Shown here: piece by piece, positions 1-6,360 of the stretch
Numbering within the stretch: position 1 is the first letter of the stretch
Layout: every line of letters starts with the position of its first letter
Source: Balneolaceae bacterium
GTDB lineage: Bacteria > Bacteroidota > Rhodothermia > Balneolales > Balneolaceae
Direction of reading: 5' to 3'
NCBI GenBank assembly: GCA_003555185.1
Contig: PWFZ01000104.1
Location: 1-6,360, forward strand
Length of the DNA: 6,360 bases
The notes under the pieces: generated by a model
Seen by the model: only the letters and a program-made list of their open reading frames with translations
The model's database searches: none
Told to the model about the DNA's origin: nothing
Made by a program: the position numbers and the translations under genes

Positions 1-1
1 C

Positions 2-1024
2 ATAACCGATGGAGCTGCTGCAGATGAACCGATGGGTGTTGCTACGGGTGACTTTGTATTTGTAGGCGATGTGGGGCGACCCGACCTACTGGAATCTGCG
101 GCCGGTCAGCAGGATGTTATGGAGCCATCAGCAAGAACTCTTTACAAAACTGTTGAACAGTTCAAAAGTATGCCTGAATATATGCAGGTCTGGCCCGGAC
201 ACGGAGCCGGTAGCGCCTGTGGAAAAGCTTTGGGAGCTATTCCTGAAACCACAGTCGGTTATGAGCTGAGATATAATAATTCACTCAAATCTGCTACTTC
301 CGAGGACAATTTTGTAAACTTTATCCTCGCAGGCCAGCCGGAACCGCCTCTTTACTTTGCTCGTATGAAGCGAGACAATAAAACAGGTCCTGCCGTGATT
401 GGCGGATTGCCAAAAGTAAACCGCCTGAATTTGAATCAGCTAAGAAAACTGGCTGAAAATAGTGATTCGGTAATTTTAGATACCAGAGAGCGAAACGATT
501 ATGCTGCAGGGCATATTCCGGGTTCATTGTTATCCCCCCTAAACAAACAGTTTAACACCACAGCCGGATCATATATCACAGAAGATGATGATATCTATCT
601 TGTCGTGGAAGAGCATCAGCTTGATGAAGCTGTTCGTGACCTCTACAGAATCGGTCTGGATCGTGTTAAAGGTTTCGTGAATGCCAGAGATCTGCTGATG
701 TATAAAGAGCAGGGCGGCAAAATGAGTACTCTTGATGTGGCAACTTTTGATGCTGTAGATAACCTTGGAAGCGACGAATTGGTTCTGGATGTTCGAAAAG
801 CATCAGAATATGAAGAATCAAAAGTAGATGGAGCGATTAACTTTGCCCACACTCGTCTAATGGAAAACGTAGACAAGATACCCTCTGATAAAAAGCTGTA
901 CGTACACTGTATGACTGGCGGTCGATCAGCGGTTGCTTCTGCCTTCTTGAAAGCGCGTGGCTTCGATGTAACTCTTATCGAAGACAACTTTAATGACTAC
1001 ATCAATAAAGTAGCAGCTTCTTAA
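2..1024 (+). CDS. MBL-fold hydrolase with two C-terminal rhodanese domains (persulfide-dioxygenase-like), 5' partial
   Basis: The frame is open from base 2, before the first ATG at 32, and the residues ahead of that ATG fit the family, so the gene begins upstream of the window and ATG 32 is an internal Met. About 340 residues are visible; relatives usually run about 440-480, so roughly the first quarter, with the HxHxDH metal motif, is missing. Visible residues 1-95 are the end of the MBL domain: GDVGRPDL carries the bridging metal Asp (codon 68-70) and WPGHGAGSACGK the last metal His (codon 200-202), spaced as in ETHE1/BlhA-type proteins. Rhodanese domain 1 spans about residues 139-230 (LDTRERNDYAAGHIPGS) and lacks the active-site Cys. 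Rhodanese domain 2 spans about 241-340 with an intact HCMTGGRS loop (Cys codon 908-910). No membrane segment is visible, so it is probably cytoplasmic. Expected role by family: oxidation of glutathione- or other low-molecular-weight persulfide to sulfite, coupled to sulfur transfer. Family assignment is confident; the exact substrate is not shown. A terminator-like hairpin follows it. Confidence 0.9.
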   Translation: MTDGAAADEPMGVATGDFVFVGDVGRPDLLESAAGQQDVMEPSARTLYKTVEQFKSMPEYMQVWPGHGAGSACGKALGAIPETTVGYELRYNNSLKSATSEDNFVNFILAGQPEPPLYFARMKRDNKTGPAVIGGLPKVNRLNLNQLRKLAENSDSVILDTRERNDYAAGHIPGSLLSPLNKQFNTTAGSYITEDDDIYLVVEEHQLDEAVRDLYRIGLDRVKGFVNARDLLMYKEQGGKMSTLDVATFDAVDNLGSDELVLDVRKASEYEESKVDGAINFAHTRLMENVDKIPSDKKLYVHCMTGGRSAVASAFLKARGFDVTLIEDNFNDYINKVAAS

Positions 1025-1039
1025 ACCAAATCACATAAT

Positions 1040-1073
1040 ATGGCCGGTAAATCCATATTGCCGGCCATTTTTA
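1040..1073 (+). terminator. Rho-independent terminator-like hairpin between the MBL-rhodanese gene and sulP
   Basis: ATGGCCGG (1040-1047) pairs perfectly with CCGGCCAT (1061-1068). The stem extends inward by one G-U wobble and two A-U pairs, leaving a loop of about 7 bases (1051-1057), and a run of five T (1068-1072) follows directly. This is the classic form of an intrinsic terminator, placed 16 bases after the stop codon of the upstream gene. It ends only 7 bases before the sulP ATG, so it could instead act as a partial terminator or as a structure over the sulP translation-initiation region. The hairpin is seen directly; its function is inferred. Confidence 0.75.
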
Positions 1074-1080
1074 TATAAAT

Positions 1081-2799
1081 ATGAACAAGATTGCTGAACA
1101 TATCACCAATTATCTCCCCCTGTTCAACACCCTGAAGCACTACAATAAACAGGCATTGAAGGGAGATTTTAATGCCGGTCTGACGATTGGCATTATGCTG
1201 ATTCCACAGGGAATGGCCTATGCACTTATTGCCGGCTTGCCTCCCGAATATGGCTTATACGCTGCCTTGGCACCTTTGGTAATGTATGCGTTACTGGGAA
1301 CATCACGCCACTTAGCGGTTGGGCCGGTTGCATTAGTAGCGCTTCTTGTAGCATCTACAGTAAACCCATTGGCTGAAACAGCTGAAGAATATATCGCAAT
1401 GAGTATTCTTTTGGCACTAATGGTTGGAAGCATTCAATTTTTATTTGGGGTATTAAAATTAGGGTTCCTGGTAAATCTGCTATCACACCCGGTATTGTCA
1501 GGCTTTATATCAGCAGCAGCAATTTACATCGGCTTAAGCCAGCTCCATCACCTGTTAGGAGTAGAATCAGTTTCCGGTGGGCTGCACGAAATTTTATATG
1601 GAATAGCAATTCAATTTAGTGCTATCAGTATTTGGACGCTCATCATTGGGGTGACAGCAATAATGGTAATGGTGGTGATTAAAAGAAAACTCCCAATTGT
1701 TCCGGGTCCTGTAGTAGCTGTAGGTGCAGGTATTATACTACTGTACCTCACAAACCTGGAAGAGGCGGGTGTATCAATCGTTGGTGAAATTCCGGAGGGA
1801 TTACCTGCACTACAAATACCAATGATGAACTGGGATATAATGATGACACTATTCCCAATGGCAGTGGCCATTGCCCTTGTAGGGTACATGGAGGCAATAG
1901 CAGTTGCAAAAGCTATACAGCAAAAGTCAAAAGAGTATAGTGTGGATGCAAACCAGGAGTTAGTGGCAATTGGTGCCGGAAATATTGTTGGGTCAATCTT
2001 TCAGGCGTTCCCCGGTACCGGTAGTTTTTCTCGTACTGCAATATCCTATCAATCGGGAGGTAAAACAGTAGTTACATCGCTTTTTGCGGTTGCCGTTATT
2101 GCTATTGCACTGCTATTATTAACACCTGTTTTTTATTACCTGCCAAATGCAATTTTGGCAGCTATAATTATGCTTGCTGTCTACGGATTGATAGATATAG
2201 AGGGCTTTAATAAACTTTGGAAGTTAAAACATTACGACCGGTACATGTTTTTGGCAACATTTGCCGGAACACTGTTTATAGGAATAAAAGAGGGGATTCT
2301 GTTAGGGGTTACACTTTCTGTCATTATGCTTCTTTATCGTTCAGCCCGTCCAAATCAAACTATACTTGGACGAATACCGAATACAAATATTTACAGAAAT
2401 GTAGACAGGTACGAAACAGAACGCCAGAAAGAGTTTATTGTCTATAGGTTTGATGCACCACTGCATTTTGCCAATGCTGAATTTTTTCGGGATCAGGTAG
2501 ATGAAATCATCAAGGATAATCCGGATATAAAATGCCTGATTCTTGATCTCAACGGGGTGAATGATATCGACTCTACCGGACTGGACGAACTATTCGAGCT
2601 TAAAAACGATCTTGCAGAAAAAGGGATAAATCTACACCTGGCTGAAGTGAAATATCAAGTACGGAGCTTAATCAACCGTAAAATGTCCGATAATGAAGAG
2701 TGGAATTTTTATATGACAATAGAGGACGCCATTAATGCAGCATCAAAGACTAAAAATGATCAAGGGCATATATATACCGATACATCACTCGATTTGTAA
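1081..2799 (+). CDS. SulP/SLC26-family anion permease with C-terminal STAS domain
   Basis: At 572 residues this is full length for bacterial SulP transporters of the inner membrane. The N-terminal signature PQGMAYALIAGLPPEYGLYAA (from P42) is clear. Later membrane-core motifs follow: GYMEAIAVAKA (E271), NQELVAIGAGNIVGS (from N291) and FPGTGSFSRTA (about 310-320). About 12-14 hydrophobic segments lie between residues 30 and 425. A cytoplasmic STAS domain spans about 449-556, with the typical LILDLNGVNDIDSTG strand-loop (D497-S498-T499-G500), and a short polar tail follows. ATG 1081 is chosen because the conserved LKHYNKQALKGDFNAGLTIG segment starts soon after it; the next Met (M39) would remove part of the first helix. 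No Shine-Dalgarno is visible; the leader is all A/T. Members carry sulfate, bicarbonate or other anions, and sequence alone does not separate these. The flanking sulfurtransferases favour a sulfur oxyanion. Probably the first gene of the five-gene unit. Confidence 0.93.
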   Translation: MNKIAEHITNYLPLFNTLKHYNKQALKGDFNAGLTIGIMLIPQGMAYALIAGLPPEYGLYAALAPLVMYALLGTSRHLAVGPVALVALLVASTVNPLAETAEEYIAMSILLALMVGSIQFLFGVLKLGFLVNLLSHPVLSGFISAAAIYIGLSQLHHLLGVESVSGGLHEILYGIAIQFSAISIWTLIIGVTAIMVMVVIKRKLPIVPGPVVAVGAGIILLYLTNLEEAGVSIVGEIPEGLPALQIPMMNWDIMMTLFPMAVAIALVGYMEAIAVAKAIQQKSKEYSVDANQELVAIGAGNIVGSIFQAFPGTGSFSRTAISYQSGGKTVVTSLFAVAVIAIALLLLTPVFYYLPNAILAAIIMLAVYGLIDIEGFNKLWKLKHYDRYMFLATFAGTLFIGIKEGILLGVTLSVIMLLYRSARPNQTILGRIPNTNIYRNVDRYETERQKEFIVYRFDAPLHFANAEFFRDQVDEIIKDNPDIKCLILDLNGVNDIDSTGLDELFELKNDLAEKGINLHLAEVKYQVRSLINRKMSDNEEWNFYMTIEDAINAASKTKNDQGHIYTDTSLDL

Positions 2800-2840
2800 G
2801 GTGATCATGCGAACAAACTATCAACCATAAAACATATAAA

Positions 2841-4634
2841 ATGGAAACTGAAATTTTAATTGTACTGGCTATTATGGGGTTCACCATTTTTATGTTGGTG
2901 ACCGAAATTGTCAGGATTGACGTAACGGCAATAATTACGATGCTGCTACTTAGCTGGACCGGGATTCTTACCAGCAACGAGGCACTTTCCGGCTTTTCAA
3001 GTAATGCAGTAGTTGCCATGATTGCCGTTATGATATTAGGTGAGGGAATTGCCAGGACGGGAATGATGTCAAGATTCTCTAAATGGCTTTTAAAACGTGT
3101 AGGCACAAAAACATCATCGGTTTTGGGATCCCTCTCGCTGTCGGTAGGTACTCTTTCCGGTGTAATTCAGAACATCGGTGCAGCGGCTCTTTTTCTCCCG
3201 AGCATTATCGACATTGCGCGTCGAATTAAAGTTTCTGCTTCTGTATTGATTATGCCGATTGGTTTCGCTGCCATAATTGGCGGCACGTTAACAATGGTAG
3301 GCTCGGGGCATTTAATTTTAACAAATGATCTCCTCGAAAGCGCAAACCTTGAACCCTACGGCCTTTTTGCCGTTACTCCGGTAGGGATAGCACTTCTACT
3401 CTCTGCTATTTTATTCTTCCTGTTTTTCGGCAAATTTTTTCTTCCTCAGGGAGATTCAGATGGAGAAATGGAGGCCACGGAGCAAGAAAAAGTTATTGAA
3501 GCTTTTAATCTCAAAAAGCAGATTCGATATTTTACAATTCCTAAATCCAGTTCATTAGCAGGCAAAACGGTTGAAGAATCAGGAATTTGGCACCGGTTTG
3601 ATATTAATATTCTGGCAATCACACATGACAAACATATTGATTACGCACCGTGGAGGGAAACACAATTTGATGATGGACAAACGCTCGCTTTGTATGGTAA
3701 TGAGGAATTAGTTGATCAATACGCCTCCGCCTATGGCCTGCAAGAGACAAAAGAATCCCCCATTTTTGAGGGATTAAATGATCCGGATGAGTCAGGTTTT
3801 GTAGAGGTAATTGTACCCCCACGGTCTGAGTTGGTTGGCCAAACCATCCGGCAATTTTCCATGCGTAAACGGTTCGCTGTAGAGCCGGTCATGCTCTTTA
3901 GCAAAGGAGAACGCGTTGAGGGAGATTTTTCCGATATAGAAATTCGGGCCGGTGACACATTTATTATTTACGGGCCCTGGGACCATATTAAAAACCTGCA
4001 GACTACAGATCCCTTTGTAGTAGCTACACCATTTTCTGTAGAGTCAAAAGATCCGTCCAAAACCTGGCAGGCAGCAGGAAGTTTTCTGCTAGCCATTGTT
4101 TTGGCGTTAAGTGGGTTTTCTATCTCTATTTCGTTTTTGACCGGTGCACTCGTAATGGTGCTTACAAACGTAATGACCATTCAGGAAGCATATAAAGCGA
4201 TTGAGTGGAAAGTAGTGTTTTTGCTTGTTGGTTTGATACCGCTCGGCATAGCAATGCAAAACAGCGGCACAGCAGAATTTTTAGCCGAAGGTGTGATGGG
4301 GATCGTACAGGGGAGTCACCTTTTAATTCTCCTATTCACCGTTGGAATTCTCTCTACCGTTTTCTCCCTGGTTATGTCGAATGTGGGGGCAGTAGTAGTT
4401 TTGGCTCCGCTTGTTGTTAGTATAGGGTTACTGGCCGGGGTTGACCCAAGACCGCTTGTACTTTTGGCCGCGGTGAATGCAGGAAATTCGTTTGTTTTAC
4501 CTACACATCAGGTAAATGCACTCATGATGACAGCAGGTGGCTACAAAACACGGGATTACTTTAAAGCCGGTGGCGGCATGACGATTGTATTCCTTGTTGT
4601 CTCCGTAATGTTCTTTTACTACACGTTTTTCTAA
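2841..4634 (+). CDS. SLC13-family (divalent anion:sodium symporter-like) permease with two TrkA-C/RCK_C domains
   Basis: This 597-residue inner-membrane protein has the layout of SAC1/YfbS-like transporters: a first membrane half (about 1-200), two soluble TrkA-C domains (about 228-300 and 320-386), and a second membrane half (about 408-597). The two inverted halves each carry an SNxGA-type hairpin motif: IQNIGAAALFLP (N111) and MSNVGAVVVLAP (N514). GGTLTMVGSGHLILTND (from G147) and NAGNSFVLPTHQVNALM (from N546) occupy the helix breaks expected to bind substrate and cation. The TrkA-C signatures are visible as IPKSSSLAGKTVEE...GQTLALYG and VPPRSELVGQTIRQ...RAGDTFIIYG. Family members move sulfate, tungstate or other oxyanions and dicarboxylates. 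Those with TrkA-C insertions are often linked to sulfur-anion uptake and may be ligand-gated. The start at 2841 lies 41 bases after sulP with an A-rich leader and no Shine-Dalgarno, and it is followed directly by the first hydrophobic helix. The substrate is not determined by sequence; sulfate-like anions are inferred from neighbours. Confidence 0.9.
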   Translation: METEILIVLAIMGFTIFMLVTEIVRIDVTAIITMLLLSWTGILTSNEALSGFSSNAVVAMIAVMILGEGIARTGMMSRFSKWLLKRVGTKTSSVLGSLSLSVGTLSGVIQNIGAAALFLPSIIDIARRIKVSASVLIMPIGFAAIIGGTLTMVGSGHLILTNDLLESANLEPYGLFAVTPVGIALLLSAILFFLFFGKFFLPQGDSDGEMEATEQEKVIEAFNLKKQIRYFTIPKSSSLAGKTVEESGIWHRFDINILAITHDKHIDYAPWRETQFDDGQTLALYGNEELVDQYASAYGLQETKESPIFEGLNDPDESGFVEVIVPPRSELVGQTIRQFSMRKRFAVEPVMLFSKGERVEGDFSDIEIRAGDTFIIYGPWDHIKNLQTTDPFVVATPFSVESKDPSKTWQAAGSFLLAIVLALSGFSISISFLTGALVMVLTNVMTIQEAYKAIEWKVVFLLVGLIPLGIAMQNSGTAEFLAEGVMGIVQGSHLLILLFTVGILSTVFSLVMSNVGAVVVLAPLVVSIGLLAGVDPRPLVLLAAVNAGNSFVLPTHQVNALMMTAGGYKTRDYFKAGGGMTIVFLVVSVMFFYYTFF

Positions 4635-4648
4635 AAAAATTATAGACA

Positions 4649-5887
4649 ATGAGTAACGTTAATCTAAAATTAGGACTTAAATCTAACTGGAAGCAATTCT
4701 CACTGCTAGTTCTGATCAATGCATTTGTTGGTGGAATGGTAGGTTTAGAACGAACCATTCTGCCGGAAATAGCCGAGACAGAGTTTGGGATAGCTGCAAA
4801 ATCTGCCATATTCTCATTTATCGTAGTTTTTGGTATTACGAAAGCTCTGTCGAACTATTTTGCAGGACGGTTTGCACAACAATACGGCCGTAAAAACATG
4901 TTGATTCTTGGTTGGCTTTTCGGCCTCCCCGTCCCGCTGATTTTAATGTACGCCGGGAGTTGGAACTGGATCATCTTTGCTAATGTGCTGCTGGGGATTA
5001 ATCAGGGACTCGCTTGGTCAGCTAATGTTATTATGAAGATTGATCTTGCCGGCAAAAAAGACAGGGGTCTGGCGATGGGACTTAACGAGTTTGCCGGCTA
5101 CCTGGCCGTTGGAATACTGGCATTTTTAACCGGATGGATGGCATCGGAATTCGGCTTACGCCCCTATCCATTTATTCTGGGAATAGGACTTGCAGTCGCA
5201 GGCTTGGTGTTTTCCATCTTTCTGGTGAAAGATACTGAACCATGGGTGGCTTTGGAGTCTGAAGGTACAGATCGAAAAAAAAGCAATGGAAATCTGTTTT
5301 GGAAAACTTCGTGGAAAGATAGAAATCTGTTCGCTGTTACACAGGCCGGGTTGAGTACAAACTTGAAAGACGGCATGGCCTGGGGAGCCTTCCCACTGTT
5401 TTTAACTGCAACGGGTTTAAATCTTGCTCAAGTTGGAATTGTGACAGCCATTTACCCCGCTTTTTGGGGGATTTTTCAGGTGGTAACCGGGAAACTCTCA
5501 GATTATACAGGACGAAAACAGATACTGGTAGCTGGAATGTTAACACAAGCGGTTAGTTTGCTGGTTTTTCCTGTACTTAATGAATTTTACCAGTTTGTTA
5601 TTGTAGCAGGAACCTTGGGAATTGGAACCGCGATGGTGTATCCTACGTTTTTAGCAGCAGTAGCTGACCTTGTGCACCCGCAAGACAGGGCCGAAAGTAT
5701 TGGCGCATTTAGGCTTTGGAGGGATGGCGGATATGCTATAGGGGCTATTTTGACAGGAATTATTGCAGATTTATTTAGTCTGTCATTAGCCATCACCGCA
5801 ACGGGATTTATCACACTTTTTTCAGGTTTATATATTGCATTCCGGATGAGTGCGTTAAATACTCCGGTAGCAGGAACCAATAATTAA
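4649..5887 (+). CDS. Major facilitator superfamily (MFS) transporter, substrate unknown
   Basis: At 412 residues this is a normal length for a 12-helix MFS carrier in the inner membrane. Two halves of about six hydrophobic segments each are separated by a polar, basic central loop (about residues 196-225, ESEGTDRKKSNGN). Motif A between helices 2 and 3 is present in both halves: GRFAQQYGRK (residues 73-82) and GKLSDYTGRK (281-290). The first copy lacks the usual acidic residue, having Gln where Asp is typical; the second keeps it. ERTILPEIAETEFG near residue 33 is typical of helix 1 and the following loop. The polar N-terminus (1-17) precedes helix 1, so ATG 4649 is reasonable. It lies 14 bases after the SLC13 stop, in an A-rich leader without Shine-Dalgarno, which implies cotranscription. 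Substrate and direction (import or export) cannot be read from the sequence. An anion or sulfur-compound exporter is a guess from the neighbours. Confidence 0.88.
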   Translation: MSNVNLKLGLKSNWKQFSLLVLINAFVGGMVGLERTILPEIAETEFGIAAKSAIFSFIVVFGITKALSNYFAGRFAQQYGRKNMLILGWLFGLPVPLILMYAGSWNWIIFANVLLGINQGLAWSANVIMKIDLAGKKDRGLAMGLNEFAGYLAVGILAFLTGWMASEFGLRPYPFILGIGLAVAGLVFSIFLVKDTEPWVALESEGTDRKKSNGNLFWKTSWKDRNLFAVTQAGLSTNLKDGMAWGAFPLFLTATGLNLAQVGIVTAIYPAFWGIFQVVTGKLSDYTGRKQILVAGMLTQAVSLLVFPVLNEFYQFVIVAGTLGIGTAMVYPTFLAAVADLVHPQDRAESIGAFRLWRDGGYAIGAILTGIIADLFSLSLAITATGFITLFSGLYIAFRMSALNTPVAGTNN

Positions 5888-5905
5888 TGAAATCCTACTT
5901 CTGAC

Positions 5906-6301
5906 ATGAGAACTTCAATCGTAACACTACTACTAATTGCAATAGCAGGAATTATAATGTTTAACTTTTTATCTAAAAACCAAAACGGAATGGACTTAAC
6001 TACTACAGAATTTAAAGAGAAAATTAAATCTCAGCCCGGAAAGGTAATTGATGTTCGAACGATCGATGAGTATAACCAGGGACATTTAAAAATTACCGAT
6101 GATCAGCACGATTGGATGAATGGCGAATTTCAAGATGCGGTAGAAAATCTGGACAAGGATAACACCTATTATCTCTACTGCCGAACAGGCAATAGAAGCG
6201 GGCAAGCCGCAAAGATGATGAAGAGTGAAGGATTTGAAAATGTATACAATATTGGTGGATTTGAAGACCTTGCCAATGCAGGTTTTGAAACTGAAAAGTA
6301 G
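5906..6301 (+). CDS. Membrane-anchored single-domain rhodanese (sulfurtransferase)
   Basis: This is a 131-residue protein. Residues 1-3 are basic/polar, and about 4-21 form one hydrophobic helix without a lipobox Cys or a clear AxA cleavage site. It is therefore probably an N-terminal anchor placing the rest in the periplasm, although a cleaved signal is possible. Residues about 31-130 are one complete rhodanese domain: VIDVRTIDEYNQGHL (Asp49, Arg51) and the active loop CRTGNRS with Cys92, the persulfide-carrying residue. VYNIGGFEDLANAG closes the domain. The loop is six residues after the Cys, the length typical of sulfane-sulfur rhodaneses rather than Cdc25-like phosphatases. The region after GHL reads KITDDQHDW instead of the common PGAINI, so the substrate entrance differs from cytosolic relatives. 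It starts 18 bases after the MFS stop and is probably in the same transcript. Likely role: transfer of sulfane sulfur from thiosulfate or persulfide to an acceptor; the acceptor is unknown. Confidence 0.9.
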   Translation: MRTSIVTLLLIAIAGIIMFNFLSKNQNGMDLTTTEFKEKIKSQPGKVIDVRTIDEYNQGHLKITDDQHDWMNGEFQDAVENLDKDNTYYLYCRTGNRSGQAAKMMKSEGFENVYNIGGFEDLANAGFETEK

Positions 6302-6310
6302 ACTTTAATT

Positions 6311-6360
6311 ATGGATAGTTTAAAAATTTCAGAGGCGGACTATAAAAAAATTAAAAAAAA
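6311..6360 (+). CDS. Possible start of a further operon gene, 3' cut by the window end
   Basis: An ATG nine bases after the rhodanese stop opens a frame that stays open to the end of the window: 16 codons reading MDSLKISEADYKKIKK. The spacing matches the other gene junctions, and the leader (CTTTAATT) is A/T-rich without Shine-Dalgarno, like the others here. The visible residues are polar and Lys-rich with no signal peptide or membrane helix, so a cytoplasmic protein is likely. Too little is visible to name a family. The coding part ends in runs of seven and at least eight A. Confidence 0.5.
   Translation, partial: MDSLKISEADYKKIKK

Noticed and set aside
32..34. ATG at 32 as the true start of the first gene
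   Set aside because: The frame is open to the window edge, and a start here would leave an MBL domain without most of its fold and metal ligands. It is an internal Met of a gene cut by the window.
643..987. A 114-codon open frame on the minus strand inside the MBL-rhodanese gene
   Set aside because: It lies wholly opposite a well-supported conserved domain, its translation shows no recognisable motif, and it is Ser/Arg/Thr-rich as expected of an antisense shadow.
1034..1039. CATAAT as a possible -10 promoter element for sulP
   Set aside because: No matching -35 element or Bacteroidota-type upstream element is visible at the right spacing, and such AT-rich hexamers occur by chance here.
2217..2447. 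A 76-codon plus-strand frame within sulP
   Set aside because: It is an out-of-frame shadow inside the continuous SulP membrane-to-STAS linker, with no sign of a frameshift in the main frame.
2750..3106. A 118-codon minus-strand frame spanning the SulP-SLC13 junction
   Set aside because: Most of it mirrors the hydrophobic codons of the SLC13 N-terminus, which produces antisense Ile/Ser/Thr-rich frames. It has no start context and no independent support.
4624..4648. T-run and A-run around the SLC13 stop codon as a terminator
   Set aside because: TTTTTCTAAAAAAA could only form a very weak A-U stem with a loop too small to fold, and the next gene starts within 14 bases.

Overview
The window is a compact, one-strand (+) stretch of bacterial chromosome that reads as a sulfur / inorganic-anion module. 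Base composition is moderate to AT-rich. Start codons are preceded by A/T-rich leaders without a recognisable Shine-Dalgarno, and the proteins are rich in K, N, I and E. This combination fits the Bacteroidota/Balneolota side of the tree. That placement is an inference from style, since the window has no phylogenetic marker gene.

Layout: positions 2-1024 hold the 3' three-quarters of a metallo-beta-lactamase (MBL)-fold hydrolase fused to two rhodanese domains, of the persulfide-dioxygenase-like type. Its 5' end lies outside the window. A strong hairpin plus T-run (1040-1073) follows it. Next come five tightly packed reading frames with gaps of 41, 14, 18 and 9 bases, very probably one operon. 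They are a SulP/SLC26-type anion transporter with a STAS domain (1081-2799), an SLC13-type transporter with two cytoplasmic TrkA-C/RCK_C domains (2841-4634), a 12-helix-type major facilitator (4649-5887), a small membrane-anchored single-domain rhodanese with an intact CRTGNRS loop (5906-6301), and the first 16 codons of a further frame cut by the window end (6311-6360).

How they could work together (inference): the MBL-rhodanese protein would oxidise or transfer sulfane sulfur in the cytoplasm. The anchored rhodanese would handle sulfane sulfur or thiosulfate on the outer face of the inner membrane. The three unrelated transporters would move oxidised sulfur anions (sulfate, sulfite or thiosulfate) or a co-substrate such as bicarbonate. 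The individual families are well known. What deserves attention is three different transporter superfamilies bracketed by sulfurtransferases, the loss of the catalytic cysteine in one of the two tandem rhodanese domains, and a terminator-like hairpin ending only a few bases before the sulP start codon. I saw no mobile element, CRISPR array, tRNA or rRNA, and no gap longer than 60 bases between genes.
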